Positions 1-5,145 are shown, counted from the stretch's first letter. The stretch is 5,145 bases of DNA from Syntrophomonadaceae bacterium (GCA_003562605.1 PWUG01000256.1:1-5145), one strand, 5' to 3'. Notes: generated by a model from the letters alone, not told the origin. Program-made: numbers and translations.

Positions 1-19
1 CCTGATAAGCAAGCAGGAG

Positions 20-490
20 TTAGGCGAACGGGCTTTTGTTGCTTTCAACTATTTTGCCGTTAAAAACTCTCTTCGCTTCATGTATTCTCCTCAAGTCGTC
101 GTGTGTCATGTTGCCGCCCCTTGCAAGTTCTTTCAACTCGGATAAGAAATATACAACCGCACCTACATTGCTCTGTTTTATCTTGTCTGCAGCCATTTCT
201 TCGGCTGCAAAATAGACATCTTCGCGCAGGGTTTTACTGCGAATCCTGACAATTCCTGTTCGCCGTAGCTGGGCTTTTACTCTGGTTACTTCTTTATGAA
301 AATCGATGACATTGCTATGCTGAGCCCGAAGGTAAGCTATCGCTTCTTGCTTGTGTTCTTTAAGCTCGACTAATAGCGGCTTAACCTGGCCGGGATCCGG
401 CTTGCCTGCTCCATTCCAAGTAAGTTTTATTTCTTCGCTTTGCAGATCCACTATATACCCTGCTTCTCGAAGTTGTTGCAGTATAAGCAT
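20..490 (-). CDS. TubC_N-like docking-domain protein of a mobile element, 156 aa
   Basis: Residues 1-55 match my memory of the TubC N-terminal docking domain: a leading helix (LILQQLREAGY), a short beta part with LTWNG (residues 23-27), a Pro-rich turn, then a helix ending in KQEAIAYLR. This fold was named from tubulysin synthetase, where it joins subunits, but it is also found beside primase-helicases of Firmicutes mobile elements. Residues 60-156 are charged, largely helical-looking, and I do not recognise them. No signal peptide or membrane segment is seen, so it should be cytoplasmic. The ATG overlaps the stop of the primase-helicase gene (TAATG), and a full GGAGGTGA ribosome site lies in the end of that gene, so the two are probably translated together. 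This suggests, but does not show, that the protein docks onto the primase-helicase. The gene call is firm; the domain call is by eye. Confidence 0.85.
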   Translation of the reverse strand: MLILQQLREAGYIVDLQSEEIKLTWNGAGKPDPGQVKPLLVELKEHKQEAIAYLRAQHSNVIDFHKEVTRVKAQLRRTGIVRIRSKTLREDVYFAAEEMAADKIKQSNVGAVVYFLSELKELARGGNMTHDDLRRIHEAKRVFNGKIVESNKSPFA

Positions 491-3390
491 TAGATAGTCA
501 CCTCCAGGAAGGCATCGTCATCGTCTAAATTTTTTTCTCCCCGGCCCATCCCAGAGTGTGTTGAAAAACCGTCCAAACCGTCGGTATCGTCCGAAGGCCG
601 ATATTTTGGGATTTCGTTGTTTTCGATATTACCGTCGGCATTGGAAGGCATCGTTTTAATATCGTCAGAATATCGACGGGCCGGGAAGCTCGATTCTGTC
701 GTGCTTTCTTCGGTTTGGACGATTTGGACGATATTTTCCTTATCTTTTTGGGTCCATTCCAAAATAATTAATTTTTGGTCCTGCTTACCCCTGGAAACGT
801 CAACACCTGCCGCCTGTAATGTAGTTTTTAATTCGTTCAGTTTCCTGCTTAATGAGTTTGCCGCCTTGGGCCATCCCTTCGCCTTAGTATTGATTCTTTC
901 TGATCCTGCTATCCCTTCAAGCTCTTCCAGTAAAGCAGATGCAGTCCCACGCCATTCTGTTCGGGTTTCCATGAGCTGCATAATAGCCGACGCAACTGCA
1001 TTGTTGCTAATGGCTTCTTCGGTTTGTGATTCTTTGTTTTTGCGGTAAGCTTCCAGGAAGTTCTCTTCCGTTTTGCCTAGGGCCCTTGATATTGCCGCGC
1101 CCCACCGGGTAAAATCGGCCATATCAAATAAACCTGTCAGCCTTGTTTCCGGGTAAAGCTTCATTCCTTCGGCCAGGGTGTCGAATATACCGCCTAAAAT
1201 ACGTGGCTTTGCTTCTTCAAACCGTTTCCAGTATTCCCGCTCCTCTAACCTCTCACCGGGGGCCGGGGGTTCAAGAGGGAACAGCACCGCCCGCCGCAAT
1301 AGGTCCGGCCGGGTCGCTACATTATTAATACCATTTATCGTGAAGCACCTCTTAAAGTTGTAGATAATATCGTCATCATCGGAATATAAAGCGCGCTTGC
1401 TATCACCATCGCCTGTAACAGCCGAACATATCAGATCCGATAATTGCGGGCTTATGCTCGATAGATTGTCCAAAATAACAGAATAGTTGTGACACAAATA
1501 CTGCATAAACTCCTTAAAATCACGGTAACTTCTACAACTTGGGGCCGACGAAGGGTCCACCACATCTCTGCCAGCTTTCGCTGTCGTTGTCTTTGTCGCG
1601 CCACCAGGACCATAAATAACCTTAACGGTATGCGGTATGTCTGGCACAAAATCAGTAATGATGCTTACAAGGTAAAGCAACCTTCCTGCCTCGTCGGGTA
1701 TATTCACGAATTCCAACAGTTCCCAGGGATCACCACCTTGCACCGGGTCCACCTGGGGCTTCATGTGGGAGTAACGCCGGAAAAGCGGGGGAAAATCCTT
1801 TTGTGAAACGATCTCCCAGCCGCCAGGGAAGATCCGCACCGCCCGCCATCCTGGATCGCCCAGGTCATAAAAAAAGTCTCCATCATGTTCTGTGATTCTT
1901 ACGTTTAATTTATGCTTTCTTTCCGATTCCCAGGCCAGGGCCGATATGGTGTTAATCGCTGAATTTAGAGGTTCAGTATTCGGGCCGCGCCCAGCTTCGG
2001 CCAGGTACCTTCCTGTTAGCCACATTTTAAAAGCTCTACTTCTAACGGGCCAGCTCTGCAAGCTTCCATTGATAGGTAGCCGGGCAAAAGGGGTGTCGTG
2101 TTCGTCTTTGAAAAGCCCCGCAGCCTGGGCAATTCGCAATAATGCGTCGTGGTGGGTTTCCTCGGTTTCCTGCACAGTCGATTCATCGGCAGTTCTCGAA
2201 ATCCGGTTCAAGTCGTTTCTTAAGACAGTTTTCCCGATCTTTGTTAGCTCTTTTAGATTAGTTAGATATGATTCCCGATCAACTTCTGTTTCAAGTTTTA
2301 CAATATATTCCAGCGCAGTTTTTATCTTTGTGGTATCGCCTGGGGTTTCCTTGATCTCCTGCATGGTTAAATCCAGGAAATTGACAGCTTCCCGGCCTGC
2401 TTTTTCGATAATAGCTTTGAACATTTCCGGGCCGCGTTCTTTCAGTTCGTCGTTAACGTCTATGCCTTCCCGCAGAACGTAATTCCGCACCGCCGGGAAT
2501 AATTCTTTTAACAGTTTTTGGGCCGCTTCCTGACCTCTGTTTTCTCCGTTTTTTATCTTATTGTCGTAGAGAATTACTATATCCTTATATTTTTTAAGGG
2601 CCTTCCTGTGTAGTTCGCTCAAGTTAATTCCCAGGGCCGATACAACCGGAAGACCAGCTTGCACAAGCGAAAAATAACAAAATACACCTTCAACCAGGAA
2701 GGCCGGGTCATCGCACCGGGCCGAGGAAACGCTGCTAATCAGCGGTTTTGTCCAGCCTGCAGGGTAAAGGTATTTTGGTTCGCCGCCGGGCTTGTGAAAC
2801 GCAAGATGGGCAACTTTGCCATACTGGAAAAAGGGTATAATAATCCGCTCACCAGGCAAAAAAAACCCTTTTTCGTTAACAAGTCCCAAGTCCTGGGCCG
2901 CTTCCATGTCCGCCGGTTTCGTGTCCGGGCAATAACCCCAACCTTGCGTTTTTATAAATTCCTCTGTAAAGCCGCGCCTCCGCAGGTATTCCAGGGCTTT
3001 CTCGTTTTTCACCAGGGCCGCCTGCCAACCTTTGAGTAACTTCTGCAAAACTTCCTGCCGGGATTGCTCCTTCTCATATTCAGCCTGGTGCTTTTCGTCC
3101 AATTCCGGCCAATCAATTCCCAGCCAATCAGCCAGCCACCTGGAAGCCTGCATCAGATCCAGGTTCAGTAATTCCATCACCGTGTCTATCGCACTAAATC
3201 GTCTGCCGCAGCCGTGGCAAAACAAGTAATTATCGTTAACCTGCATTGAAGGGTTTTTATCGTCATGCTCCCTGGAAATGCAGGAGATGTTACCTTTCCC
3301 TGCGTGTTGAATTCCAAGGTCCGTCAGTAAGTCCGGCATGCTTGTTGTTTGTTTTATTACCTCAAAAAAATTTGGCAATTTTACCACCAC
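490..3390 (-). CDS. Primase-helicase (CHC2 zinc finger, TOPRIM, AAA/SF3-like helicase), 966 aa
   Basis: A fused primase and DNA helicase of the kind that starts replication of phages and integrative elements. The CHC2 zinc finger has C37, H42, C58 and C61. A DnaG-like linker follows (YLRRRGFTEEFI, about 135-146), then a TOPRIM domain at about 229-330 with E234-G235 and D276. The helicase domain has a Walker A of the GxxGxxKT form (GPGGATKTT, 594-602), a Walker B VILDN (638-642), the family block VTGDGDSKRALYSDDDD (658-674), sensor N686, and RPDLLRR (694-700). Residues 800-880 look like the winged-helix end of this family (WRGTASALLEELE, WPKAANSLSRKLNEL). Residues 885-966 are an acidic, probably disordered tail. 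The second acidic residue of the TOPRIM DxD is replaced by K278. The 3390 start is GTG, directly after the upstream stop, without a clear ribosome site; TTG at 3378 has AGGTG at good spacing and may be the true start (962 aa). Confidence 0.95.
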   Translation of the reverse strand: MVVKLPNFFEVIKQTTSMPDLLTDLGIQHAGKGNISCISREHDDKNPSMQVNDNYLFCHGCGRRFSAIDTVMELLNLDLMQASRWLADWLGIDWPELDEKHQAEYEKEQSRQEVLQKLLKGWQAALVKNEKALEYLRRRGFTEEFIKTQGWGYCPDTKPADMEAAQDLGLVNEKGFFLPGERIIIPFFQYGKVAHLAFHKPGGEPKYLYPAGWTKPLISSVSSARCDDPAFLVEGVFCYFSLVQAGLPVVSALGINLSELHRKALKKYKDIVILYDNKIKNGENRGQEAAQKLLKELFPAVRNYVLREGIDVNDELKERGPEMFKAIIEKAGREAVNFLDLTMQEIKETPGDTTKIKTALEYIVKLETEVDRESYLTNLKELTKIGKTVLRNDLNRISRTADESTVQETEETHHDALLRIAQAAGLFKDEHDTPFARLPINGSLQSWPVRSRAFKMWLTGRYLAEAGRGPNTEPLNSAINTISALAWESERKHKLNVRITEHDGDFFYDLGDPGWRAVRIFPGGWEIVSQKDFPPLFRRYSHMKPQVDPVQGGDPWELLEFVNIPDEAGRLLYLVSIITDFVPDIPHTVKVIYGPGGATKTTTAKAGRDVVDPSSAPSCRSYRDFKEFMQYLCHNYSVILDNLSSISPQLSDLICSAVTGDGDSKRALYSDDDDIIYNFKRCFTINGINNVATRPDLLRRAVLFPLEPPAPGERLEEREYWKRFEEAKPRILGGIFDTLAEGMKLYPETRLTGLFDMADFTRWGAAISRALGKTEENFLEAYRKNKESQTEEAISNNAVASAIMQLMETRTEWRGTASALLEELEGIAGSERINTKAKGWPKAANSLSRKLNELKTTLQAAGVDVSRGKQDQKLIILEWTQKDKENIVQIVQTEESTTESSFPARRYSDDIKTMPSNADGNIENNEIPKYRPSDDTDGLDGFSTHSGMGRGEKNLDDDDAFLEVTI
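498..505 (-). promoter_or_regulatory. Ribosome binding site of the TubC_N gene, inside the primase-helicase gene
   Basis: GGAGGTGA on the minus strand, a full match to the anti-Shine-Dalgarno sequence, 7 nt before the ATG at 490. It falls within the codons for the last residues of the primase-helicase (LEVT). With the TAATG stop/start overlap it implies translational coupling. It also fixes the start of the downstream gene. Confidence 0.85.
507..731. repeat. Micro-repeat cluster in the tail region of the primase-helicase gene
   Basis: Several short exact repeats lie in the DNA coding for the acidic tail. GGAAGGCATCGT occurs at 507-518 and 643-654. TTTGGACGA is repeated in tandem at 714-722 and 723-731. 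AAACCGTCC at 566-574 is followed by AAACCGTCG at 575-583. An 11-bp inverted pair links 570-580 with 711-721. CGATAT or its complement occurs at 599, 624, 659 and 670, with a fifth copy at 729-734 running just past the cluster end. The 9-bp units are in step with codons (IVQ-IVQ; DG-LDG), so slippage during tail evolution is the simplest reading. An iteron-like binding role is possible but unsupported. Confidence 0.6.
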
Positions 3391-3392
3391 CT
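3388..3392 (-). promoter_or_regulatory. Candidate ribosome binding site for a TTG start of the primase-helicase
   Basis: AGGTG on the minus strand spans the upstream TAG stop and the annotated GTG. It sits 9 nt before TTG at 3378, a normal spacing. The GTG at 3390 itself has only CAACGGCGAA upstream, with no purine-rich ribosome site. The true start is therefore undecided between GTG 3390 (possibly by re-initiation after the abutting stop) and TTG 3378. Confidence 0.45.
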
Positions 3393-3609
3393 ATTCGCCG
3401 TTGCCAGTTTGACTATCAAGCCATTGAAGGAAACGTTGTTTGGGTACAATCTTGCGCCTTCCAATGGAAATTACTGGGAAGTCGGGCCGCCTAAACAGAT
3501 CAGCGTAAACCTTTGCCCGGGAAAGGCCGGTTAAACGTATGACGTGTTCAGCCTGCAGGATTGCCGGTAGCTCATTGAAATCATTATACAAATGTTTCGC
3601 GGTTTTCAT
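3391..3609 (-). CDS. Excisionase/AlpA-like helix-turn-helix protein, 72 aa
   Basis: A small DNA-binding protein of the excisionase/MerR-like group. Residues 20-38 form the helix-turn-helix (AEHVIRLTGLSRAKVYADL). Residues 44-57 form the wing (FPVISIGRRKIVPK), and a last helix RFLQWLDSQ ends the domain. This order and length fit HTH_17/AlpA-type proteins, which either help the integrase excise an element or act as regulators. The ATG at 3609 is supported by GAGAGGTGA at 3616-3624, 6 nt away and inside the upstream gene. The gene overlaps the XRE gene by 26 nt and its TAG touches the GTG of the primase-helicase, so it is in the middle of a coupled operon. Because no integrase is visible, a recombination role rather than a regulatory one is inference. 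Confidence 0.85.
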   Translation of the reverse strand: MKTAKHLYNDFNELPAILQAEHVIRLTGLSRAKVYADLFRRPDFPVISIGRRKIVPKQRFLQWLDSQTGNGE

Positions 3610-3808
3610 CTGCTTTCACCTCTCCCGGAAAAAGCTCCATTTCATCGAATCCTAAAGCCTCCGCAAGCTTCTTTCTCCACCCTGCATATGGGTATATTTT
3701 GCCAGTTTCAATGTTGCTGATCATGTTTTGCGGCACGCCAGATTTTATGGTAAGTTGATGCTGGCTTAATCCTTGTTCTTCACGAAACTTTCTCAAGTTA
3801 TTTCGCAT
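3584..3808 (-). CDS. XRE/Cro-CI family transcriptional regulator, 74 aa
   Basis: A single-domain Cro/CI-type DNA-binding protein. The five-helix domain covers about residues 4-60. It starts NLRKFREEQGLSQHQLTIKSG, the recognition helix is around PQNMISNIETG (26-36), and it closes with KKLAEALGFDEMELF. There is no C-terminal peptidase domain, so it resembles a small Cro-type or stand-alone repressor rather than a LexA-like CI. The start is set by GGAGGTG at 3815-3821, 6 nt from the ATG. The last 26 nt overlap the excisionase-like gene, whose ribosome site lies inside this gene. It is preceded by a terminator-like hairpin that also contains a perfect 12-bp palindrome. A likely role is control of the divergent promoters near 4119-4156 and perhaps of its own operon, but its operator is not known. 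Confidence 0.92.
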   Translation of the reverse strand: MRNNLRKFREEQGLSQHQLTIKSGVPQNMISNIETGKIYPYAGWRKKLAEALGFDEMELFPGEVKADENRETFV

Positions 3809-3825
3809 TTTTCACACCTCCAAAT

Positions 3826-3849
3826 AAAAAAAGACGTCTTTCAACGTCT
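3826..3849 (-). terminator. Weak intrinsic terminator or attenuator after the first operon gene
   Basis: On the minus strand a 6-bp stem AGACGT/ACGTCT (3844-3849 and 3832-3837) with loop TGAAAG is followed by T residues at 3826-3831. The first arm overlaps the last two Arg codons of the small basic protein, and its TGA stop lies at the start of the loop. The stem is short, so termination is probably partial. The same stretch holds the perfect palindrome AAAGACGTCTTT (3830-3841), which could instead serve as an operator just upstream of the XRE gene. Confidence 0.55.
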
Positions 3850-4014
3850 ACCGATTATGTTTTTCCAGACTTCAAAAGGTACTGGGTCTGGCCTTCCATT
3901 AATGTTGTAAAGATTAAATTCGTAGGTTGCCTTCCGGTTTAATATTTTTATTGCTTCCTCGTAACATCTAACTCGTCTTTTTTTTGCCTTTTGCCGTGTC
4001 TTTCGAGGATTCAT
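3841..4014 (-). CDS. Small basic protein of unknown function, 57 aa
   Basis: I do not recognise this protein. It opens with a very basic stretch (MNPRKTRQKAKKRRVRCYEE). A helix-like EEAIKILNRK and a segment ending DPVPFEVWKNIIGRR follow. The charge suggests nucleic-acid contact, but no known motif is seen, and it has no signal or membrane segment. An in-frame TTG at 4047 would give 68 residues, but it lacks a ribosome site, whereas the ATG at 4014 has GGAGTG 8 nt upstream. It is the first gene after the minus-strand promoter and is followed by the terminator-like hairpin, so it may be made in excess over the genes behind it. Short length and lack of a family leave some doubt that it is real; the good ribosome site and promoter speak for it. 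Confidence 0.65.
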   Translation of the reverse strand: MNPRKTRQKAKKRRVRCYEEAIKILNRKATYEFNLYNINGRPDPVPFEVWKNIIGRR

Positions 4015-4022
4015 TCCTTTTC

Positions 4023-4028
4023 CACTCC
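4023..4028 (-). promoter_or_regulatory. Ribosome binding site that sets the start of the small basic protein
   Basis: GGAGTG on the minus strand lies 8 nt before ATG 4014, in the context AAAAGGAGTGG. It would be inside the coding region if the TTG at 4047 were the start. It therefore favours the 57-residue form. The plus-strand gene at 4257 has a nearly identical site (AAAAGGAGTGA). Confidence 0.7.
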
Positions 4029-4096
4029 TTTTAATAATATACTTCAACCAGCGTCCTTGCTTTTTTCTACAAGGTTCCTGGTAAACTCAGGTATTT

Positions 4097-4111
4097 AGTT
4101 TTCAAAGAACA
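4097..4111 (-). promoter_or_regulatory. boxA-like antitermination sequence in the minus-strand leader
   Basis: The minus strand reads TGTTCTTTGAAAACT, followed by AAATA. This matches, as I recall it, the boxA of Bacillus-type ribosomal RNA operons, which binds NusB with S10 (NusE) and makes RNA polymerase resist termination. It starts about 10 nt after the predicted transcription start, in an untranslated leader of about 105 nt, which is where such a signal acts. Its function here is inferred from sequence and place. Confidence 0.6.
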
Positions 4112-4118
4112 TTTTTCC

Positions 4119-4147
4119 TTGATATCTATTATAGAGCATGATATATT
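4119..4147 (+). promoter_or_regulatory. Sigma-A promoter for the plus-strand zinc-ribbon gene
   Basis: TTGATA (4119-4124), a 17-bp spacer and TATATT (4142-4147): each box is one base off consensus. Start of transcription is expected near 4154, leaving a leader of about 100 nt that carries two dyads before the ATG at 4257. It interleaves with the minus-strand promoter. Confidence 0.6.
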
Positions 4148-4156
4148 AAATGTAAA
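4128..4156 (-). promoter_or_regulatory. Strong sigma-A promoter for the minus-strand operon
   Basis: TTTACA (4151-4156, minus strand), a 17-bp spacer and a perfect TATAAT (4128-4133, minus strand). This is one mismatch from the full sigma-A consensus with ideal spacing. Expected start of transcription is near 4121, followed by the boxA-like sequence and then the small basic protein gene. It is the only good promoter I see for the five-gene cluster. Confidence 0.75.
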
Positions 4157-4175
4157 GTGAACCTACCGAATGTAA
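4149..4175. repeat. AATGTAA direct repeats exactly 20 bp apart
   Basis: AATGTAA occurs at 4149-4155 and 4169-4175, on the same face of the helix two turns apart. The first copy overlaps the -35 box of the minus-strand promoter and lies right at the predicted start of plus-strand transcription. The second is one half of the dyad at 4170-4183. This is the arrangement expected of regulator binding sites, though none is proven. Confidence 0.5.
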
Positions 4176-4183
4176 CATTACAT
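4170..4183. promoter_or_regulatory. Operator-like dyad ATGTAA-CA-TTACAT
   Basis: A perfect 6+6 bp inverted repeat with a 2-bp centre. It lies just upstream of the -35 box of the minus-strand promoter and just downstream of the predicted plus-strand start. A protein bound here could block plus-strand transcription or help the minus-strand promoter. The small XRE regulator is the obvious candidate, by location only. Confidence 0.5.
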
Positions 4184-4207
4184 GGATACCGTAACAAGCG
4201 GTATCCA
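4183..4207. repeat. Perfect 9-bp inverted repeat with 7-bp spacer
   Basis: TGGATACCG (4183-4191) and CGGTATCCA (4199-4207) are exact complements around TAACAAG. It adjoins the previous dyad, sharing T4183. In the plus-strand transcript it would form a firm hairpin about 50 nt before the start codon. No T-run follows on either strand, so it is not an intrinsic terminator. It may be a second operator, an RNA stem in the leader, or a recombination-related site. Confidence 0.6.
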
Positions 4208-4256
4208 GAAGATCACAAAAAGCTGTAGAGATTATAGTTATAAAAGGAGTGAAAAA

Positions 4257-5145
4257 ATGAAATATCGAGTTGCCTTTTACTTAAAAAGTAGGCCACCTGA
4301 AGAAGTATTTATGATTAATCAAGTCCCCAAGAAACCGCCTTCTCGTTTTCCGGGACAGGCCGCTTTAAGCTTAGTTAATGCCCAATGGAGTGGAGAAAAG
4401 GGTATTCGGGAGTTTATTGATAGGTTTGATGTTACCTCTATTAAAGAATCTGGAAGGGAAATTACACCTAAAACATCAGCTCCCAATTCTCTCGGGAGTG
4501 AATTTGAACTAAGAATTAGAATGGAACAAGGTATAATGAATGGTTTTATTGAGGATGTACTGTTGTACCAGCCACTTGATTATCCCGCTCTAGAAAGAGT
4601 GACTACTGACAGGAGGCTCGCTGCATTTATTAAAACAAGTGGGAATATCAATGACCTGGAGGATTTTTTCAGGCAGATATCAATATTGCCTTATGCCCGC
4701 CCTGGAAATGAGATATTTGCCTTAAAAGGGAACGATCTGAATAGAAAATTAAAAAAGCATGAAAAAGCATGGTTAGCCTTGAGCAATGATTATGAAAATG
4801 ATAAACCTCGAAAGAACTTGGCGGATTTTTATGTTTTTGCTTGGAGATATGAAAGTGAGAACATCTTGTCAATTTCCTGGCTGGAGTTATTTCTCATTGC
4901 CGAGGCAGGGTTGAAAGTTAAAAACTGCCGTAAATGTGGAAATTATTATGTGCCTTGGCCACCCAATGCGCTTAACTGTTCTATATGTAAAAAAGAATAC
5001 ACATCGCAGGCTTTGTATCGAGAGAGAAAAAAAGACGAGAGAGAGGATAAAATGAAAACGATGACTGAAGAAGAAAAAATGGAGGAAATAGAAAAGGAAA
5101 GGGCATGGAGAAGAGACTATATGCAAACTTATAGAAAAAATAAGA
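4257..5145 (+). CDS. Unrecognised zinc-ribbon-like protein, 3' end outside the window (at least 296 aa)
   Basis: An uninterrupted frame from ATG 4257 to the window edge, with AAGGAGTGA at 4244-4252 as ribosome site. I do not recognise the family. Residues 1-220 show no clear motif; they mix charged and aromatic parts and end in a helix SWLELFLIAEAGLKV. Residues 224-244 hold C224-x2-C227 and C241-x2-C244 with 13 residues between the pairs, looking like a small zinc ribbon (CRKCGNYYVP ... CSICKK). Next comes YRERKK and then a strongly charged, helix-prone tail (MTEEEKMEEIEKERAWRRDY). The pattern recalls C-terminal zinc-ribbon/CGNR-type regulators, but this is only a likeness. It diverges from the element operon and shares an interleaved promoter region, so a regulatory or host-control role is plausible. 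Its codons are more AT-rich than those of the primase-helicase. Confidence 0.85.
   Translation, partial: MKYRVAFYLKSRPPEEVFMINQVPKKPPSRFPGQAALSLVNAQWSGEKGIREFIDRFDVTSIKESGREITPKTSAPNSLGSEFELRIRMEQGIMNGFIEDVLLYQPLDYPALERVTTDRRLAAFIKTSGNINDLEDFFRQISILPYARPGNEIFALKGNDLNRKLKKHEKAWLALSNDYENDKPRKNLADFYVFAWRYESENILSISWLELFLIAEAGLKVKNCRKCGNYYVPWPPNALNCSICKKEYTSQALYRERKKDEREDKMKTMTEEEKMEEIEKERAWRRDYMQTYRKNK

Noticed and set aside
1..19. Start of a further minus-strand gene downstream of the TubC_N gene
   Set aside because: Only 19 bases are visible, with no ribosome site or convincing start codon.
617..2482. Plus-strand open frames across the primase-helicase gene (for example 617-1048 and 1892-2482)
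   Set aside because: They lie antisense to a gene with clear domains and show no family motifs; they are frame shadows.
4015..4047. N-terminal extension of the small basic protein to a TTG at 4047 (68 residues)
   Set aside because: The TTG has no ribosome site, while the extension contains the good GGAGTG site used by ATG 4014.
4055..4074. Hairpin CCTTG/CAAGG around a T-rich loop, considered as a terminator
   Set aside because: Only 5 bp of stem, and the T-run lies in the loop rather than after it.
4095..4112. Five-codon reading frame MFFEN in the minus-strand leader, with AAGGA just ahead
   Set aside because: It coincides with the boxA-like sequence, which explains the bases better, and it is too short to support as a gene.
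4233..4238. TATAGT as an alternative -10 box for the plus-strand gene
   Set aside because: No -35 box at proper spacing, and transcription would begin within the ribosome site.
4669..5126. Minus-strand open frames at 4669-4872 and 4887-5126
   Set aside because: They are antisense to the plus-strand zinc-ribbon gene, and their Phe/His/Ser-rich make-up reflects its AG-rich codons.
1..5145. CRISPR array, tRNA, rRNA or insertion-sequence ends
   Set aside because: No regularly spaced repeats, cloverleaf sequence, transposase motif or terminal inverted repeats were seen.

Overview
The window reads as the replication and control end of an integrated mobile element (integrative conjugative element, prophage or plasmid-like island) in a Gram-positive, low-to-mid GC bacterium. 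Strong GGAGGTG-type ribosome sites, near-consensus sigma-A promoters and a Bacillus-style boxA sequence point to Firmicutes. The GGCC/CCAGGG-rich codon style of the large gene suggests a Clostridia lineage of the Desulfotomaculum/Pelotomaculum kind, but that placement is an inference. No integrase, relaxase, attachment site or RNA gene is visible, so the element type and its borders remain open.

Layout. Positions 20-4014 hold a minus-strand cluster of five genes, read right to left. First comes a small basic protein of unknown function (3841-4014), followed by a hairpin with a T-run at its 3' end. Then come an XRE/Cro-CI type regulator (3584-3808), an excisionase/AlpA-like helix-turn-helix protein (3391-3609), a 966-residue primase-helicase (490-3390), and a 156-residue protein with a TubC_N-like docking domain (20-490). 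After the terminator-like hairpin the last four genes overlap or abut (26-nt overlap, direct abutment, TAATG overlap), so they form one tightly coupled unit.

Positions 4015-4256 are the control region. It contains two near-consensus divergent promoters whose elements interleave, so the two directions probably exclude each other. It also has a boxA-like sequence in the minus-strand leader, direct repeats spaced exactly 20 bp, and two adjoining dyads in the plus-strand leader. From 4257 to the right edge runs a plus-strand gene, open at the window end, for an unrecognised protein with a four-cysteine zinc-ribbon-like motif and a highly charged tail.

How it may work together (inference). The XRE protein, and perhaps the plus-strand zinc-ribbon protein, would set the choice between the two directions. 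When the minus direction wins, boxA-type antitermination could carry polymerase past the early hairpin into the excisionase, primase-helicase and TubC_N genes, linking excision to element replication.
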